NCBI RefSeq assembly: GCF_003545875.1
Contig: NZ_QHCS01000013.1
Location: 1 to 53,842, forward strand
Direction: 5' to 3'
DNA from: Leptospira stimsonii
Lineage (GTDB): Bacteria; Spirochaetota; Leptospiria; Leptospirales; Leptospiraceae
DNA: 53,842 nucleotides
Shown here: positions 31,269 through 50,212 of the stretch, piece after piece
Numbering within the stretch: position 1 is the stretch's first letter
Layout: each line of letters begins with the position of its first letter
Notes under the pieces: generated by a model
What the model was told of the DNA's origin: nothing
Database searches by the model: none
The model's input: only the letters and a program-made list of their open reading frames with translations
Made by a program: the position numbers and the translations under genes

Positions 31269-31880
31269 ATGAAACGACTCGTTTTTAGTTCGCACGTTCG
31301 TATTCTATTCTTAGGATTTTTACTTTCCGGTTGTATCATCAAGTCTCCTTTGATCACGTTTACACAAACACAAACTTCCTCTGAAAAACAGATGATCGGA
31401 GAGGATCGGATTCTTGAAAAGGACGGATGGCTCATTTCTTCCATCAAAACTTCTTCCGCGGGTTCGGAAATCTGGAAGAAGGATTATTCCGGGGACACGT
31501 TTTCTCAAGGAGATAAGAATATTCTAATGTCCTTAAGGGCTCTTGCGTATCTCGCTCCCGAAATTAAGACCTGGAAAGAAGAAGGTTTTCTAGCGGAAGG
31601 AAGGGACGGCAAACTCAGAATCAATCCTTCGGCGGCGGAAGCCGGCATCAAAAACGAACTTTCGAAAAAGGAAATCAAATCCAGAATTGATTCCATCGTC
31701 GCACTCGCGAACGAACACAGGAACAAGGTGATTTCCGTCAAGATAGGAGCGGAAACAAAAACGGATTCGAAAGAATCTTCTACCGACGTCCGCTCTCATC
31801 TGGAACAAACCTGGTATCGTCTTGTCGAAAAAGGGGAATACTACGAAAAGTCTCCGGGTAAATGGGTGCGAAAGGAGTAG
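31269..31880 (+). CDS. DUF1318 lipoprotein
   Basis: A 203-residue lipoprotein (lipobox LLSGC, Cys22). The C-terminal half resembles DUF1318 (YdbL-type): a Ser/Glu/Lys-rich helical stretch (LISSIKTSSAGSEIW, AAEAGIKNELSKKEIKSRID) and ANEHRNKVISVKIG followed by HLEQTWYRLVEKGEYYE. In other bacteria the family accompanies AsmA-like (YdbH) proteins, so its place 13 bp after the AsmA-like gene supports the assignment. GGAG precedes the ATG. The giant lipoprotein gene starts 6 bp after its stop. Confidence 0.72.
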   Translation: MKRLVFSSHVRILFLGFLLSGCIIKSPLITFTQTQTSSEKQMIGEDRILEKDGWLISSIKTSSAGSEIWKKDYSGDTFSQGDKNILMSLRALAYLAPEIKTWKEEGFLAEGRDGKLRINPSAAEAGIKNELSKKEIKSRIDSIVALANEHRNKVISVKIGAETKTDSKESSTDVRSHLEQTWYRLVEKGEYYEKSPGKWVRKE

Positions 31881-31886
31881 ATTGAG

Positions 31887-39653
<7,767 letters not shown>

Positions 39654-39656
39654 GAT

Positions 39657-40604
39657 TCAGAGATCACCATACATCAAACCGATTCTTTCTTCACCTTTGG
39701 TCCAATGCCAGTCGTTTCTTGCGTTGAAATAAAGAAGCCATCGGTTTGATCCGGGATCGAATTTAACATCCAAGGCATAGACGTGACTTCGCATCCAACC
39801 AGTCGAAGGTGCAAGAATCGGATTTGAAGAAAGAAAATTCCATTCGAGTCCATCGGAAGAAAAGAGTAGAAAGATCGCAGAGCCGGAACTACCTTTTGCG
39901 TCCTGATAGATGCAGTTTTCAAAACCGATAAATCCGTCTTCGACTTTGAGAACTTTTAAAGCGCCGCTTGCCAAGTTCCGAAAGGAACTGTCCGGTGAAA
40001 GAATCGGATTCGGAAAACTCCGATAAGGACCGAAGATTTCGTCCGCTTCCGCGATTCCGATATGGGTCGGTTCGCAAAAACCGCAATCCGGAATCCAACT
40101 CAAGGACGCGCTATAGTAGAGTCGATATCGATCTTCGATTTTGATCAGGCAAGGATTTCCCACCGATTTCCCATAACGCGGATCTTGGTGCCAGTCGAAT
40201 GCGGGTTTTAGGATCGTTTTCGGCTCCGACCAGATTTTTAAGTCGTTTGAAGTTCGTATTTCGATTCTTGAATCCCATTTCCAGAAGGGAAACCAGGAAA
40301 AAACGATCTGAAATGCCGTATAACGTTCATACAATAAATAGAATATATCATTTTCCTTATAGATGTACGGTCTCATTGCGTGTCGAAAAAGAAGCAGACC
40401 TTTGTCCCAATGGATTCCGTCCCCCGATTCATAACGGTGGATTCCGAAAAGCGTATGGCAGAAAAGATAATATTTTCCGTCTGGGGATTCGGATGAAAGG
40501 AGAAGGGATGGATCCGCGATCAGAGGGGAAAATTTCGGACCCCTTAAGATCGGATTTCCGGAAAATAAACTCCAACGGATCTTTTTAATATCGTCGATTT
40601 TCAT
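39657..40604 (-). CDS. Five-bladed beta-propeller protein, glycosidase-like (GH43/GH32/GH68/GH130 fold type)
   Basis: A 315-residue cytosolic-looking protein (no signal peptide) with repeated blades of the arabinanase/levansucrase/invertase fold: DGKYYLFCHTL, YESGDGIHWDKG, RIEIRTSNDLKIWSEP, RYRLYYSAS, and near the end NRWLLYFNARNDW. The Asp of IADPSLL and several Glu/Asp may form the active site. The proteins in this clan cleave or phosphorylyse glycans, so the exact activity and substrate are unknown. Its 3' end is 3 bp from that of the giant lipoprotein gene, and transcripts would collide. Confidence 0.7.
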   Translation of the reverse strand: MKIDDIKKIRWSLFSGNPILRGPKFSPLIADPSLLLSSESPDGKYYLFCHTLFGIHRYESGDGIHWDKGLLLFRHAMRPYIYKENDIFYLLYERYTAFQIVFSWFPFWKWDSRIEIRTSNDLKIWSEPKTILKPAFDWHQDPRYGKSVGNPCLIKIEDRYRLYYSASLSWIPDCGFCEPTHIGIAEADEIFGPYRSFPNPILSPDSSFRNLASGALKVLKVEDGFIGFENCIYQDAKGSSGSAIFLLFSSDGLEWNFLSSNPILAPSTGWMRSHVYALDVKFDPGSNRWLLYFNARNDWHWTKGEERIGLMYGDL

Positions 40605-40684
40605 ATAGTTTCTCCTCTCAAAAAAAATAGGTCCGATTTCGGTCGTGAATTTTCGAAGTGAGTCTTTGAATCCTAACGATCCGG

Positions 40685-41789
40685 CTATGGTTGGGAGGAA
40701 GTTTGCAGATACTTCTTTCTTTCCTCGTTGGAAAGATGGACGAGGGACCTCATCCTTTCGTGAAACTTGGAAAAGTTAAAATCTGCCTTTGCAAATTCCT
40801 TCCGAAAAAAATCGGAACCGGAATGGTAACGGAGATAACCGACGAAGTCCTCGTTGTTCCAATTCTTCTTTGAGAGTTTTTCCATGGAGAACGTTTTGTA
40901 ATCTTCTTTTAAACCGAAAAGGACGTCCTTGAATTCGTCGAGGGTCCGTTCCTTCGCTTTTAATTTTTCGGAATCTTCGGCTTGAGAAGCATAGATGGTT
41001 TGGAGTTTCCCAGCGGTTTCTACCAAGAGCTTTTTGAACTTCTGCGATTCTTCCTTATGAAGAAGAATTTCCTTTTTGATCGGTCCTTCCTTTCCTTCCA
41101 GGGATTCCAAAAAACGAAACGTTCCTTCCTCTTCCACGAAGCTCGCATAACTCTCGTTAAAGACGGAGTCTCCCGGAAAATAGACGGTCGCGTGCGCCAT
41201 CTCGTGAAACACCAAAGAAGCCACTTCGTAAGGCTTACCGTCCAACTGGGAGGAGAAGATCGGGTCCTCGAACCAGCCGAGGGTGGAGTAGCCTGCGGTG
41301 ATCCGAATTCTTGTATCGAAACCTTTTTCTTTGAGTTCTTTTTCTTCCTCTCTGGCTTTTTCCAAACTAAAATAACCTTTGTAAGGAACGGTTCCGGCGA
41401 TTGGGAACCACCAAGTATAAGATTTCAATTTGAGAGGATAACAGGCCGCGACGTGCCAACCCAATTCTTCTCTTTCGAGTTGAACGAAGGATTTAAAACC
41501 CGCGGCTGGTTCTAAGGCCAATTCTTTGATTCCGAATTCTCGAAAGCGTTCGACTTCTTGGAGTTTTCGTTTTAATTCTTCTTGCGTGTTCGGATCTTTG
41601 AGTGCTTCTTCGATCGGTCTTCTTTTGAGAAGAATATCGAGTTGTCCGGTCCCCAAATGCCAGAGATAACCCACGCAGTTTTGAAAACTCAAGACGCAGA
41701 AAAGAAGAATTAGGATTTTTATAAGATACAATGGGTATTTCGAATTCCGGTTGTTCTGAAAATCGCCAGGAGAGAATTTAGGTCCTAAC

Positions 41790-41791
<2 letters not shown>
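40685..41791 (-). CDS. Predicted aminopeptidase lipoprotein (PF10023-type, HExxH zinc site)
   Basis: This protein contains VASLVFHEMAHATVYFPGD, an HExxH zinc site, followed 15-20 residues later by NESYASFVEEEG with the third ligand Glu. These match the predicted aminopeptidase family PF10023. The N-terminus is a lipoprotein signal: a hydrophobic helix LYLIKILILLFCVLSFQNC (Cys39 from the ATG at 41791). That ATG overlaps the divergent HtrA start by two bases; a TTG at 41732 gives a shorter, equally good signal and would leave room for regulation. Upstream frame to 41908 lies within htrA and is not credible. The family is thought to act in the envelope; substrate unknown. Confidence 0.8.
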
Positions 41792-42896
<1,105 letters not shown>

Positions 42897-43063
42897 AAAC
42901 GTGGGTTTGTAAGAGGAAGTTTCGGGCGATTCGCTCGCAAAAATTTTTTCAAAAGAAGGCTCGCGACCGCGCTTTTCGCTACAATTCCTAAAGGAATTTC
43001 CGCTACAATCGCTATCGCAGTTTTAAGACTCACATGCAGAATTGATAATATATAAAGAGGGCA

Positions 43064-44375
<1,312 letters not shown>

Positions 44376-44407
44376 CGTAAAACTTCTCTAAGAATGGAGT
44401 CTCCAAA

Positions 44408-45184
44408 TTGAAAGAGCCGCTCAAGATCGGGTTGATGGATTCCGGGATGGGCGGACTTTCCGTTCTCAAGGAAATTCTCAAATACGAAACCGAACTGGAA
44501 GTGATCTACTTTGGAGATTTGAAAAACAGTCCATACGGCGAAAAAAACGCCTCCACGATTTTAGAACTTACGAGAGACGTTTGCAAACGTCTGATCCAAG
44601 AGGACGTGAAAGCGATTCTTCTCGCTTGTAATACAGCCACTTCTGCGGCGGCAGAAACGTTGAGAAAGGAATTTTCCATACCGATCTTCGGAATGGAACC
44701 CGCGATCAAGCCCGCGATCTTACAAAACCCCGGAAAAAGGGTCGCACTTTTGGCGACTCCCGTTACTCAGAAAGAAGAAAAACTACAGAAACTCAAAAAA
44801 GATCTGAAAGCGGACGATCTTCTTCTTCCGGTTTCCTGTCCTGGGCTTGCTGGACTTGTGGATCGGGGGGACTTTATCGGTGCGGAGGAATATCTGAAAC
44901 CGATTTTAAAGAAACTGAGGGAAGAAGGCGTTGAGATCGTGGTGCTTGGATGTACACATTATGTTTTTCTAAAGGAGATTCTTTTGAAGAACATTCCTGA
45001 ACTCAAGTTGTATGATGGAAACTCGGGAACGATCAAACACCTTCTGAATTCTCTCGGAAAAAAGAATCCGAATTTAGGATCTACGGAAGGAGAGGGGATC
45101 GATTATAAACTTCTTCTCAATAGCGAAGAAAATTTTCATTTCGAATTGGCGGATCGACTTTTAAATTCAAAAAGCGGAGTTTGA
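44408..45184 (+). CDS. murI: Glutamate racemase
   Basis: MurI interconverts L- and D-glutamate for peptidoglycan precursors. The 258-residue length is normal. The two catalytic cysteines are visible: LLACNTATSA (C74) and VLGCTHYVF (~C182), and IGLMDSGMGGLSVL is the N-terminal signature. Start is TTG at 44408, with GGAG at a suitable distance upstream. Four base pairs separate it from the sigma-factor gene, so cell-wall synthesis and that sigma factor are probably co-transcribed. Confidence 0.94.
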   Translation: MKEPLKIGLMDSGMGGLSVLKEILKYETELEVIYFGDLKNSPYGEKNASTILELTRDVCKRLIQEDVKAILLACNTATSAAAETLRKEFSIPIFGMEPAIKPAILQNPGKRVALLATPVTQKEEKLQKLKKDLKADDLLLPVSCPGLAGLVDRGDFIGAEEYLKPILKKLREEGVEIVVLGCTHYVFLKEILLKNIPELKLYDGNSGTIKHLLNSLGKKNPNLGSTEGEGIDYKLLLNSEENFHFELADRLLNSKSGV

Positions 45185-45188
45185 GTCG

Positions 45189-45782
45189 ATGACGGATGCC
45201 GATTCGAATTCTCCCGGAAATAAAACTCAAGAAGCGATTCGGCTTATTTACGGGATTTCGAAAAAAGATCCTCGAGCTCTCGAAAAATTCTACGATCTCT
45301 TCGGAAATCTCATCTATTCGATCATTTATAAAATTCTAATGCAGAAAGAGGAGAGTGAGGAAATTCTTCAGGAAGTATTCACGATTCTCTGGAACAAAGC
45401 GGAACAATTTAATTCAGAGCGTTCTTCTCCTCTGACTTGGGTTAGTACGATAGCGCGTAACGCGGCCATTTCGAAAGTCAGATCCAAGGATTTCAAAAAT
45501 AGAATACGAACGTCTGAATATCAAGAAGCCCAATCGCCAAGTGCTTCCGTTCAGGACATCGCCTTTCAGGAAGTCTTCGATTCTTCTTTGAGAATTAGGA
45601 TTCAAGAAGGGATTGCGAAGCTTTCTCCTGAGATTGCGATTCTTCTTCGAGAAGCGTATTGGAGCGGACTCAGCCAGAGTGAGCTTGCAGAAAAATTCCA
45701 GCTTCCTTTGGGGACCGTGAAGTCTCGAATTCGAACCGGTTTGACCCAACTTCGTGACGAACTCAAAGGCTGGAATCTTTAA
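45189..45782 (+). CDS. ECF-type RNA polymerase sigma factor
   Basis: A 197-residue group IV sigma factor. Region 2 spans about 22-95 (EEILQEVFTILWNKAEQF, with the WVSTIARNAAISKVRS DNA-melting segment), region 4 about 135-190 (QSELAEKFQLPLGTVKSRIR). It resembles the SigK/ECF class that pairs with cupin-type anti-sigma factors. A ChrR-like cupin gene lies 516 bp downstream, separated by repeat-rich DNA. No zinc-finger anti-sigma gene directly follows. Confidence 0.9.
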   Translation: MTDADSNSPGNKTQEAIRLIYGISKKDPRALEKFYDLFGNLIYSIIYKILMQKEESEEILQEVFTILWNKAEQFNSERSSPLTWVSTIARNAAISKVRSKDFKNRIRTSEYQEAQSPSASVQDIAFQEVFDSSLRIRIQEGIAKLSPEIAILLREAYWSGLSQSELAEKFQLPLGTVKSRIRTGLTQLRDELKGWNL

Positions 45783-45996
45783 GATGGAAAATCAAGTCCA
45801 ACTTCAAAGAAGGATTGGTTTCGAGGATTCGTTTCTTTTTCCTGTGACAGATAACGTTGGAAAGAATGGTTTTCGGAATTTCGAAAGGGAAACCGAACGG
45901 TTCGGGAAGAAGATTCTTGCAAGAGAAGGTGTCCTCATTTTCTCAGGTAAGGTCTTTGTCGGAACACCTACAATTTTACAGTAAAAGTCTCGGCCC

Positions 45997-46013
45997 CCAC
46001 CCAAATCGGGTGG
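45997..46013. other. Hairpin CCACCC-aaatc-GGGTGG
   Basis: A 6-bp stem with 5-nt loop within the repeat insert, embedded in a GC-rich stretch unlike the surroundings. Confidence 0.65.
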
Positions 46014-46044
46014 AGGAGGCGGGCTCGCGGGAGAACTCGGGTGA

Positions 46045-46065
46045 TTTTTCTCTATCAGAGAAAAA
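46045..46065. other. Hairpin TTTTTCTCT-atc-AGAGAAAAA
   Basis: A perfect 9-bp stem with a 3-nt loop. It is flanked by AT-rich sequence and could act as a weak bidirectional terminator, reducing read-through from the sigma-factor gene to the cupin gene. Confidence 0.6.
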
Positions 46066-46298
46066 GCGTTTTTACAAGGAGAATTCTTCTTCGCACACTT
46101 TGTCGGAGTTCCTAGAATGAATTCGAATTTAAATTGCGGGAATTCTCTTCCAAAGCGTTTGGCGATTTCGAATCCCCCAACGACGCGAAAGAAAAATCCG
46201 AAACGATTTCGGAAAATAAACGATCCGGACCTGCGTTGGAAGCGTAAGAATTTAAGGAACAAACAAGGACGTATTCTTCTTTACCAAGGAATTCAAAG

Positions 46299-46847
46299 AT
46301 GAACGAAGAAAGATATAGGGACGCAACGGAAACTTGGGAAACAATCGTCTTTCCAAAAGAAGTCTTCGAACGTTCTCCTTTAGAAGCTTCCTTGGAGGAT
46401 ATCTTTCATCGTTTTGGAATCGCTTCCCTTTCCGAAGTAAAACCCGATTCTTCCGTTAAGAAAAGAATTCTCTCCAAAGTTTTGAACAAAGAAAACGAAG
46501 ACGCGGACTTTCTTTTTCTTCGCAAATCCGATTCTCCTTGGAAGAAGTCCGCCTTTCCCGGAGTGGAGTATAAAATTCTAAACAAAGATAATCATAGAAA
46601 CACGATTACCCTTCTCATTCGTATGGAAGCGGGCGCGGTTTTTCCAGGGCACTCTCACGGAAGTGCGGAGGATTGTCTCTTGATTTCGGGCGACCTTCAT
46701 ATCGCAGGCACTGTTTTGAAAGCCGGCGATTTTCATCGTGCAAACGCTGGCTCTCTCCATAAAAAATTCTCAACGTCAGCGGGTGCGGAATTTTTGATCG
46801 TCTCTGGGACTTCCGACTTTGCGGAATCTGAGAAATATTTTTCCTAA
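46299..46847 (+). CDS. ChrR-like cupin-domain protein, candidate anti-sigma factor
   Basis: A 182-residue protein. The C-terminal half (about 95-180) is a ChrR-type cupin: LIRMEAGAVFPGHSHGSAED, LISGDLHIAG, GDFHRANAGSLH; the histidines and Glu form a metal site. The N-terminal half lacks the HxxxCxxC motif of zinc anti-sigma domains, but has SSVKKRILSKVL, like the helix linking anti-sigma and cupin domains. Together with the ECF sigma gene upstream, it may be its regulator, but the intervening repeat means the pair is not tightly coupled. Confidence 0.7.
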   Translation: MNEERYRDATETWETIVFPKEVFERSPLEASLEDIFHRFGIASLSEVKPDSSVKKRILSKVLNKENEDADFLFLRKSDSPWKKSAFPGVEYKILNKDNHRNTITLLIRMEAGAVFPGHSHGSAEDCLLISGDLHIAGTVLKAGDFHRANAGSLHKKFSTSAGAEFLIVSGTSDFAESEKYFS

Positions 46848-46867
46848 ATTTAAAATGCCATTTCTTT

Positions 46868-46918
46868 GGAAATAAATTTCCTAAGTCCGTTTGAAAAATT
46901 TTGAAATAAATTTCCTAA
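46868..46918. promoter_or_regulatory. Repeated palindrome, possible operator
   Basis: GAAATAAATTTCCTAA occurs twice, at 46869-46884 and 46903-46918, with 34 bp between starts. The first copy with its preceding base is a perfect 6-2-6 palindrome (GGAAAT-AA-ATTTCC at 46868-46881); the second differs in one arm base. More TTTCCTAA units flank them (46840-46850, 46922-46929). The spacing of about three helical turns fits two dimers binding one DNA face. A TATAAT lies at 46959-46964, so the sites are upstream of a putative promoter for the FecR lipoprotein gene. Confidence 0.5.
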
Positions 46919-46958
46919 ACGTTTCCTAAAATTTAGATCCGTTTTTTTCGAATTCGTG

Positions 46959-46964
46959 TATAAT
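46959..46964 (+). promoter_or_regulatory. Putative -10 box for the FecR lipoprotein gene
   Basis: A perfect TATAAT sits 39 bp before the ATG at 47004. No good -35 is seen at 17 bp, which could mean that an activator or an alternative sigma factor is needed. Confidence 0.4.
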
Positions 46965-47003
46965 ACGAAAACTCCTCTTTAGAGGATTTATTCGGAGTGT
47001 ATC

Positions 47004-47600
47004 ATGATCCGTTTAGGAACCGCGCTTGCGGTTTTATTTTTTTTGAATGTCTGCAAACCTAAGATCGCCGAAAGTTCGGACGCAGTCGTCACCTTTCTCA
47101 AAGGAAAGGCTTCCATCGTAGAATCCGGGAAAGAAATTTCCCCTCTTACGAACGTCTCCGAACGACAAACCGTTAGAACCGAAACCGATGCCGTATTGGA
47201 TCTGACATCCAAACTCGGAAGCTTTCGACTTTTAGGCGGAAGTGTCGCGAAGGTTGCAACCTTAAATGCGGAGACGGTTTCCTTTCAGGTTTCGGATGGA
47301 AACGTCTTGATCAAAACTTCGAAACTTACGAAGGGTCAGAGTTTGACCGTTGATACTCCGACGGTTGTCGCCGCTGTTCGTGGCACACAATTCTGGGGAA
47401 GAGTGAACGGAAAAGACGAGTCCGGGACCTTTGCTGTAAGAGAGGGCTCCGTCGAGATCAATCGTAAATCGGACAAAGCAAGGGTTTTGATCGAAGCCGG
47501 TCAAGCGGTGGATCTAAAACCGGGCGATAAAGAATTGAAAACGAGAGTTGCCGCTAAAGAAGAACTCTCCGCGATGGAGCAGATCGACCAGATGAAATGA
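47004..47600 (+). CDS. FecR-domain lipoprotein
   Basis: A 198-residue lipoprotein (lipobox FFLNVC, Cys17). The mature part is a FecR-type domain: DAVVTFLKGKASIVESG, VRTETDAVLDL, GSFRLLGGSVAKV, DTPTVVAAVRGTQFWGRV and VREGSVEIN. The family usually carries signals across the cytoplasmic membrane in iron-uptake systems, but in spirochaetes many members are just surface or periplasmic lipoproteins. GGAG precedes the ATG at proper spacing. A strong terminator follows the gene. Confidence 0.85.
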   Translation: MIRLGTALAVLFFLNVCKPKIAESSDAVVTFLKGKASIVESGKEISPLTNVSERQTVRTETDAVLDLTSKLGSFRLLGGSVAKVATLNAETVSFQVSDGNVLIKTSKLTKGQSLTVDTPTVVAAVRGTQFWGRVNGKDESGTFAVREGSVEINRKSDKARVLIEAGQAVDLKPGDKELKTRVAAKEELSAMEQIDQMK

Positions 47601-47601
47601 A

Positions 47602-47665
<64 letters not shown>

Positions 47666-47721
47666 GTGTGCAGGGATTTGATCTTTTCCAAGCTATTCTA
47701 AAAAGAGCCGGGATCTTAAGA

Positions 47722-48756
47722 ATGGAAGAGAAGATTACATACAAAAGCGCGGGTGTGGATACGGAAAAAGGAAGAGAGTTTGTTCAAAAGATCAAACGTA
47801 ACGTAGAATCCACTCACGGTCCCAGGGTTCTCGGCGGGCTCGGCGGTTTTGCCGGAGCTTTCGACGTAAGCTTTCTTAAAAAATACAATCAACCCGTTCT
47901 TCTCTCCGGAACCGATGGAGTCGGGACTAAAATCGAACTCGCAAGGCTTCTCAATACGTTCAACACAGTCGGAATCGATCTCGTCGCGATGTGCGTGAAC
48001 GACATTCTTGTCTGCGGCGGAGAACCTTTATTCTTCTTGGATTATATCGCCTGCGGTAAGCTGGATCCCGAAAAGATGGATCAGATCGTTGCCGGAATCG
48101 TTCAAGGTTGTAAGCTCTCGAACACAGCCCTTCTCGGAGGAGAAACCGCCGAACATCCCGGAACAATGAAAGAAGATGAATTCGATCTTGCGGGCTTTGT
48201 GGTCGGAGCGGTTGAAAAAGATCTTATGATCGACGGAAATTCCGTTCGACCGGGAGATCAGATTCTCGGGTTAGAATCGAGCGGTCCTCACAGCAACGGC
48301 TTTTCTTTGATTCGAAAGTTGCTCTTAAAGGAAGGAAAACACCTTCCTTCCGATCCAGAACAAGTAAGTTTTTTAAAAGACTACGCTCTCAAACCCACTC
48401 GAATTTACGTGGAAAGTATATTAAAACTTCTGCAAAAGGTTCCCGTAAAGGGAATGGTTCACATCACGGGAGGAGGATACCAGGAGAATGTTCCGAGAGT
48501 TCTTCCGCCAGGATCCAAGGCGAAATTTTACAAAGATAAAATTCCTTCCGGTTATTTTTTCGAAAAGATCAAGAAGGATCAAAAACTCGAAGAGTTGGAA
48601 CTTTTCGCCACTTTCAATATGGGGATCGGTTATATGGTAATCGTTTCGGAGGAGAATGTGGATTCAGCAAAACGATTTTTAGAATCCTCCGGAGAATCCG
48701 TCCATTGGATCGGAGAAATCGTTTCCGGTAATAAAGAAGAAGTCCAGTTCGTCTAA
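47722..48756 (+). CDS. purM: Phosphoribosylformylglycinamidine cyclo-ligase (AIR synthetase)
   Basis: PurM closes the imidazole ring of purines, converting FGAM to AIR with ATP. From the ATG at 47722 the protein has 344 residues, the usual length. Motifs: ITYKSAGVDTEKGREFVQKI at the N-terminus, LLSGTDGVGTKIELA (ATP/Mg), GIDLVAMCVNDILVCGG, ALLGGETAEHPG and HITGGGYQENVPRV. A longer frame from 47647 begins within a terminator and is rejected. The ClC gene starts 10 bp after its stop and is probably co-transcribed. Confidence 0.95.
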   Translation: MEEKITYKSAGVDTEKGREFVQKIKRNVESTHGPRVLGGLGGFAGAFDVSFLKKYNQPVLLSGTDGVGTKIELARLLNTFNTVGIDLVAMCVNDILVCGGEPLFFLDYIACGKLDPEKMDQIVAGIVQGCKLSNTALLGGETAEHPGTMKEDEFDLAGFVVGAVEKDLMIDGNSVRPGDQILGLESSGPHSNGFSLIRKLLLKEGKHLPSDPEQVSFLKDYALKPTRIYVESILKLLQKVPVKGMVHITGGGYQENVPRVLPPGSKAKFYKDKIPSGYFFEKIKKDQKLEELELFATFNMGIGYMVIVSEENVDSAKRFLESSGESVHWIGEIVSGNKEEVQFV

Positions 48757-48766
48757 CTGCGAAGAT

Positions 48767-50023
48767 ATGATCAATCTCGCGAATCTTTTGCGATCCCCGC
48801 TTCTGGTTCTTTCCAGAAAAAATCCTTTTATGCTTTCCAGGCTTACGTTTTTTTACGTGATCTTAGGAATTGTAGGAGGTTTGTTTTCAGCCGCGTTCTG
48901 GATGCTCATCGAATACCTGACTCATTGGGCTTCGAATATCAGCGGAATACTAACGATACCTTTTATGACTGTTTCCGGACTTCTGATCGGTTTGATCATT
49001 CACTTTCTCGGAGAACCTGGAGAAATTTCATTAGTAATCGATAATATACGATTTAGGGGAGGAAAGTTGGAGGCGAGTCAGAACCCTTCGATGGCGCTTT
49101 CTTCGCTCCTCAGTATTTCTTCCGGCGGTAGCGCGGGTCCGGAAGCGCCTCTGGTTCAGATCACAGGTTCATTTGGAAACTGGTTTGCGGAAAAGTTAGG
49201 ACTTACCGGGGAAGAATACCGTTCTATGACGATAGCCGGGATGGCCGCCGGTTTTACTTCTCTTTTCGGATCTCCTCTGGGTGGTGCGTTATTTGCGCTT
49301 GAGATTCTTCAGCACAGACACGTAGTCGAGTATTACAAGGCGCTTTTACCGGCGTTTTTATCCAGTACGTCCGCTTTTTTTGTCTTTCTTTGGATGACCC
49401 ACGCCGGTCTTCAGCCTACTTGGCAATTTCCCCAATACGTTCCCGGAGATATTCAAGATTTCTTATATGCTATTTTGTTAGGTGCGGTGGGTGCGGGAAT
49501 CGGTTGGATGTTCCACGGTTTATTTTTGACGAACCGCTGGTTTTATTCTAAGATCCCAGGACGGATTTATTGGAAGACTACCCTGGGCGGACTTGTACTG
49601 GGAATCATCGCTTGGCAGATTCCTCTGACACGTTTTTTCGGTCACGATCAGCTCAATCAAATCGTAGAAGGAAGGTTTACTCTCGTCTTTTTAGCCGGTT
49701 TGATTTTTTGGAAGACCTTTGCGATTACGACCACCGTAACCACCGGATGGAGAGGGGGGGTGATCATTCCTCTTTTTTTTCTGGGGGCGTGCGCGGGAAA
49801 ATTTCTTTTTGGAATTCTTCCGACCGAAAACGAATCCTTTCTTATGATCTGTTTGATGGCGGCTGTGAATTCTTCCGTAACCAAAACTCCTATTTCTACC
49901 ACGATCCTTTTGTCCGAGTTGACCGGATTGTACAGCTTTACTCCGGTTTTGATTGCGAGCCTCAGCGGATATTTTCTTTCACCGAAAGAACCTTTCATTG
50001 CAACGCAGGGAAAAGAAAGTTAG
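48767..50023 (+). CDS. ClC-type chloride channel/transporter
   Basis: This 418-residue integral membrane protein matches the ClC fold. The anion-pathway motifs are GGSAGPEAPLVQ (classical GREGP becomes GPEAP, gating Glu kept), GFTSLFGSPLGGALFALE and TGWRGGVIIPLFFLGA. After the helix ALE the usual second glutamate of proton-coupled ClCs is Ile (LEILQH), so proton coupling is doubtful. No CBS domains follow. Ten base pairs separate it from purM. Confidence 0.9.
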   Translation: MINLANLLRSPLLVLSRKNPFMLSRLTFFYVILGIVGGLFSAAFWMLIEYLTHWASNISGILTIPFMTVSGLLIGLIIHFLGEPGEISLVIDNIRFRGGKLEASQNPSMALSSLLSISSGGSAGPEAPLVQITGSFGNWFAEKLGLTGEEYRSMTIAGMAAGFTSLFGSPLGGALFALEILQHRHVVEYYKALLPAFLSSTSAFFVFLWMTHAGLQPTWQFPQYVPGDIQDFLYAILLGAVGAGIGWMFHGLFLTNRWFYSKIPGRIYWKTTLGGLVLGIIAWQIPLTRFFGHDQLNQIVEGRFTLVFLAGLIFWKTFAITTTVTTGWRGGVIIPLFFLGACAGKFLFGILPTENESFLMICLMAAVNSSVTKTPISTTILLSELTGLYSFTPVLIASLSGYFLSPKEPFIATQGKES

Positions 50024-50078
50024 AATTTTTTTTGAATCGCCGGGGACCCCGCCCTTTTTTTTGAAAAAAAACTTTCAC

Positions 50079-50094
50079 GGGAGTTCCGTCCACT
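50079..50094 (-). repeat. Interspersed intergenic repeat, copy C
   Basis: GGGAGTTCCGTCCACT matches 15 of 16 bases of the copy at 11282-11297 and is preceded by TTTCACG, as in the other copies. Confidence 0.65.
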
Positions 50095-50194
50095 TCGGTA
50101 TTGAGTCCGCTCTTGAAATTGCCGAGGAGAAATAATCTTTTTAAACCGATCTAAACATAGAGCACAATAGAAGAGAGATCACAAATACGACAAA

Positions 50195-50212
50195 GTGTGG
50201 GAACTCCCATAC
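50195..50212. repeat. Hairpin with GGAACTCC core
   Basis: GTGTGGGAACTCCCATAC forms an 8-bp stem (one G-T wobble) around AC. It shares the GGAACTCC core with the elements at 5023, 18284 and, on the other strand, 46104. Confidence 0.55.

Larger units (their letters stand above)
45783..46298. repeat. Hairpin-rich repeat insert between sigma factor and cupin genes
   Basis: The 516 bp contain no convincing gene. A compact element at about 45954-46115 is bounded by similar sequences, CTTTGTCGGAACACCTAC (45954-45971) and CTTTGTCGGAGTTCCTAG (46098-46115). Inside are two hairpins: CCACCC/GGGTGG (45997-46013) and TTTTTCTCT/AGAGAAAAA (46045-46065). The short frames here lack families or ribosome sites. 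The layout resembles a non-coding interspersed element that has separated a sigma factor from its partner gene. Confidence 0.6.

Noticed and set aside
46117..46302. A 61-codon basic plus-strand frame before the cupin gene
   Set aside because: Starts within the repeat element, has low complexity and overlaps the cupin start; no support as a gene.
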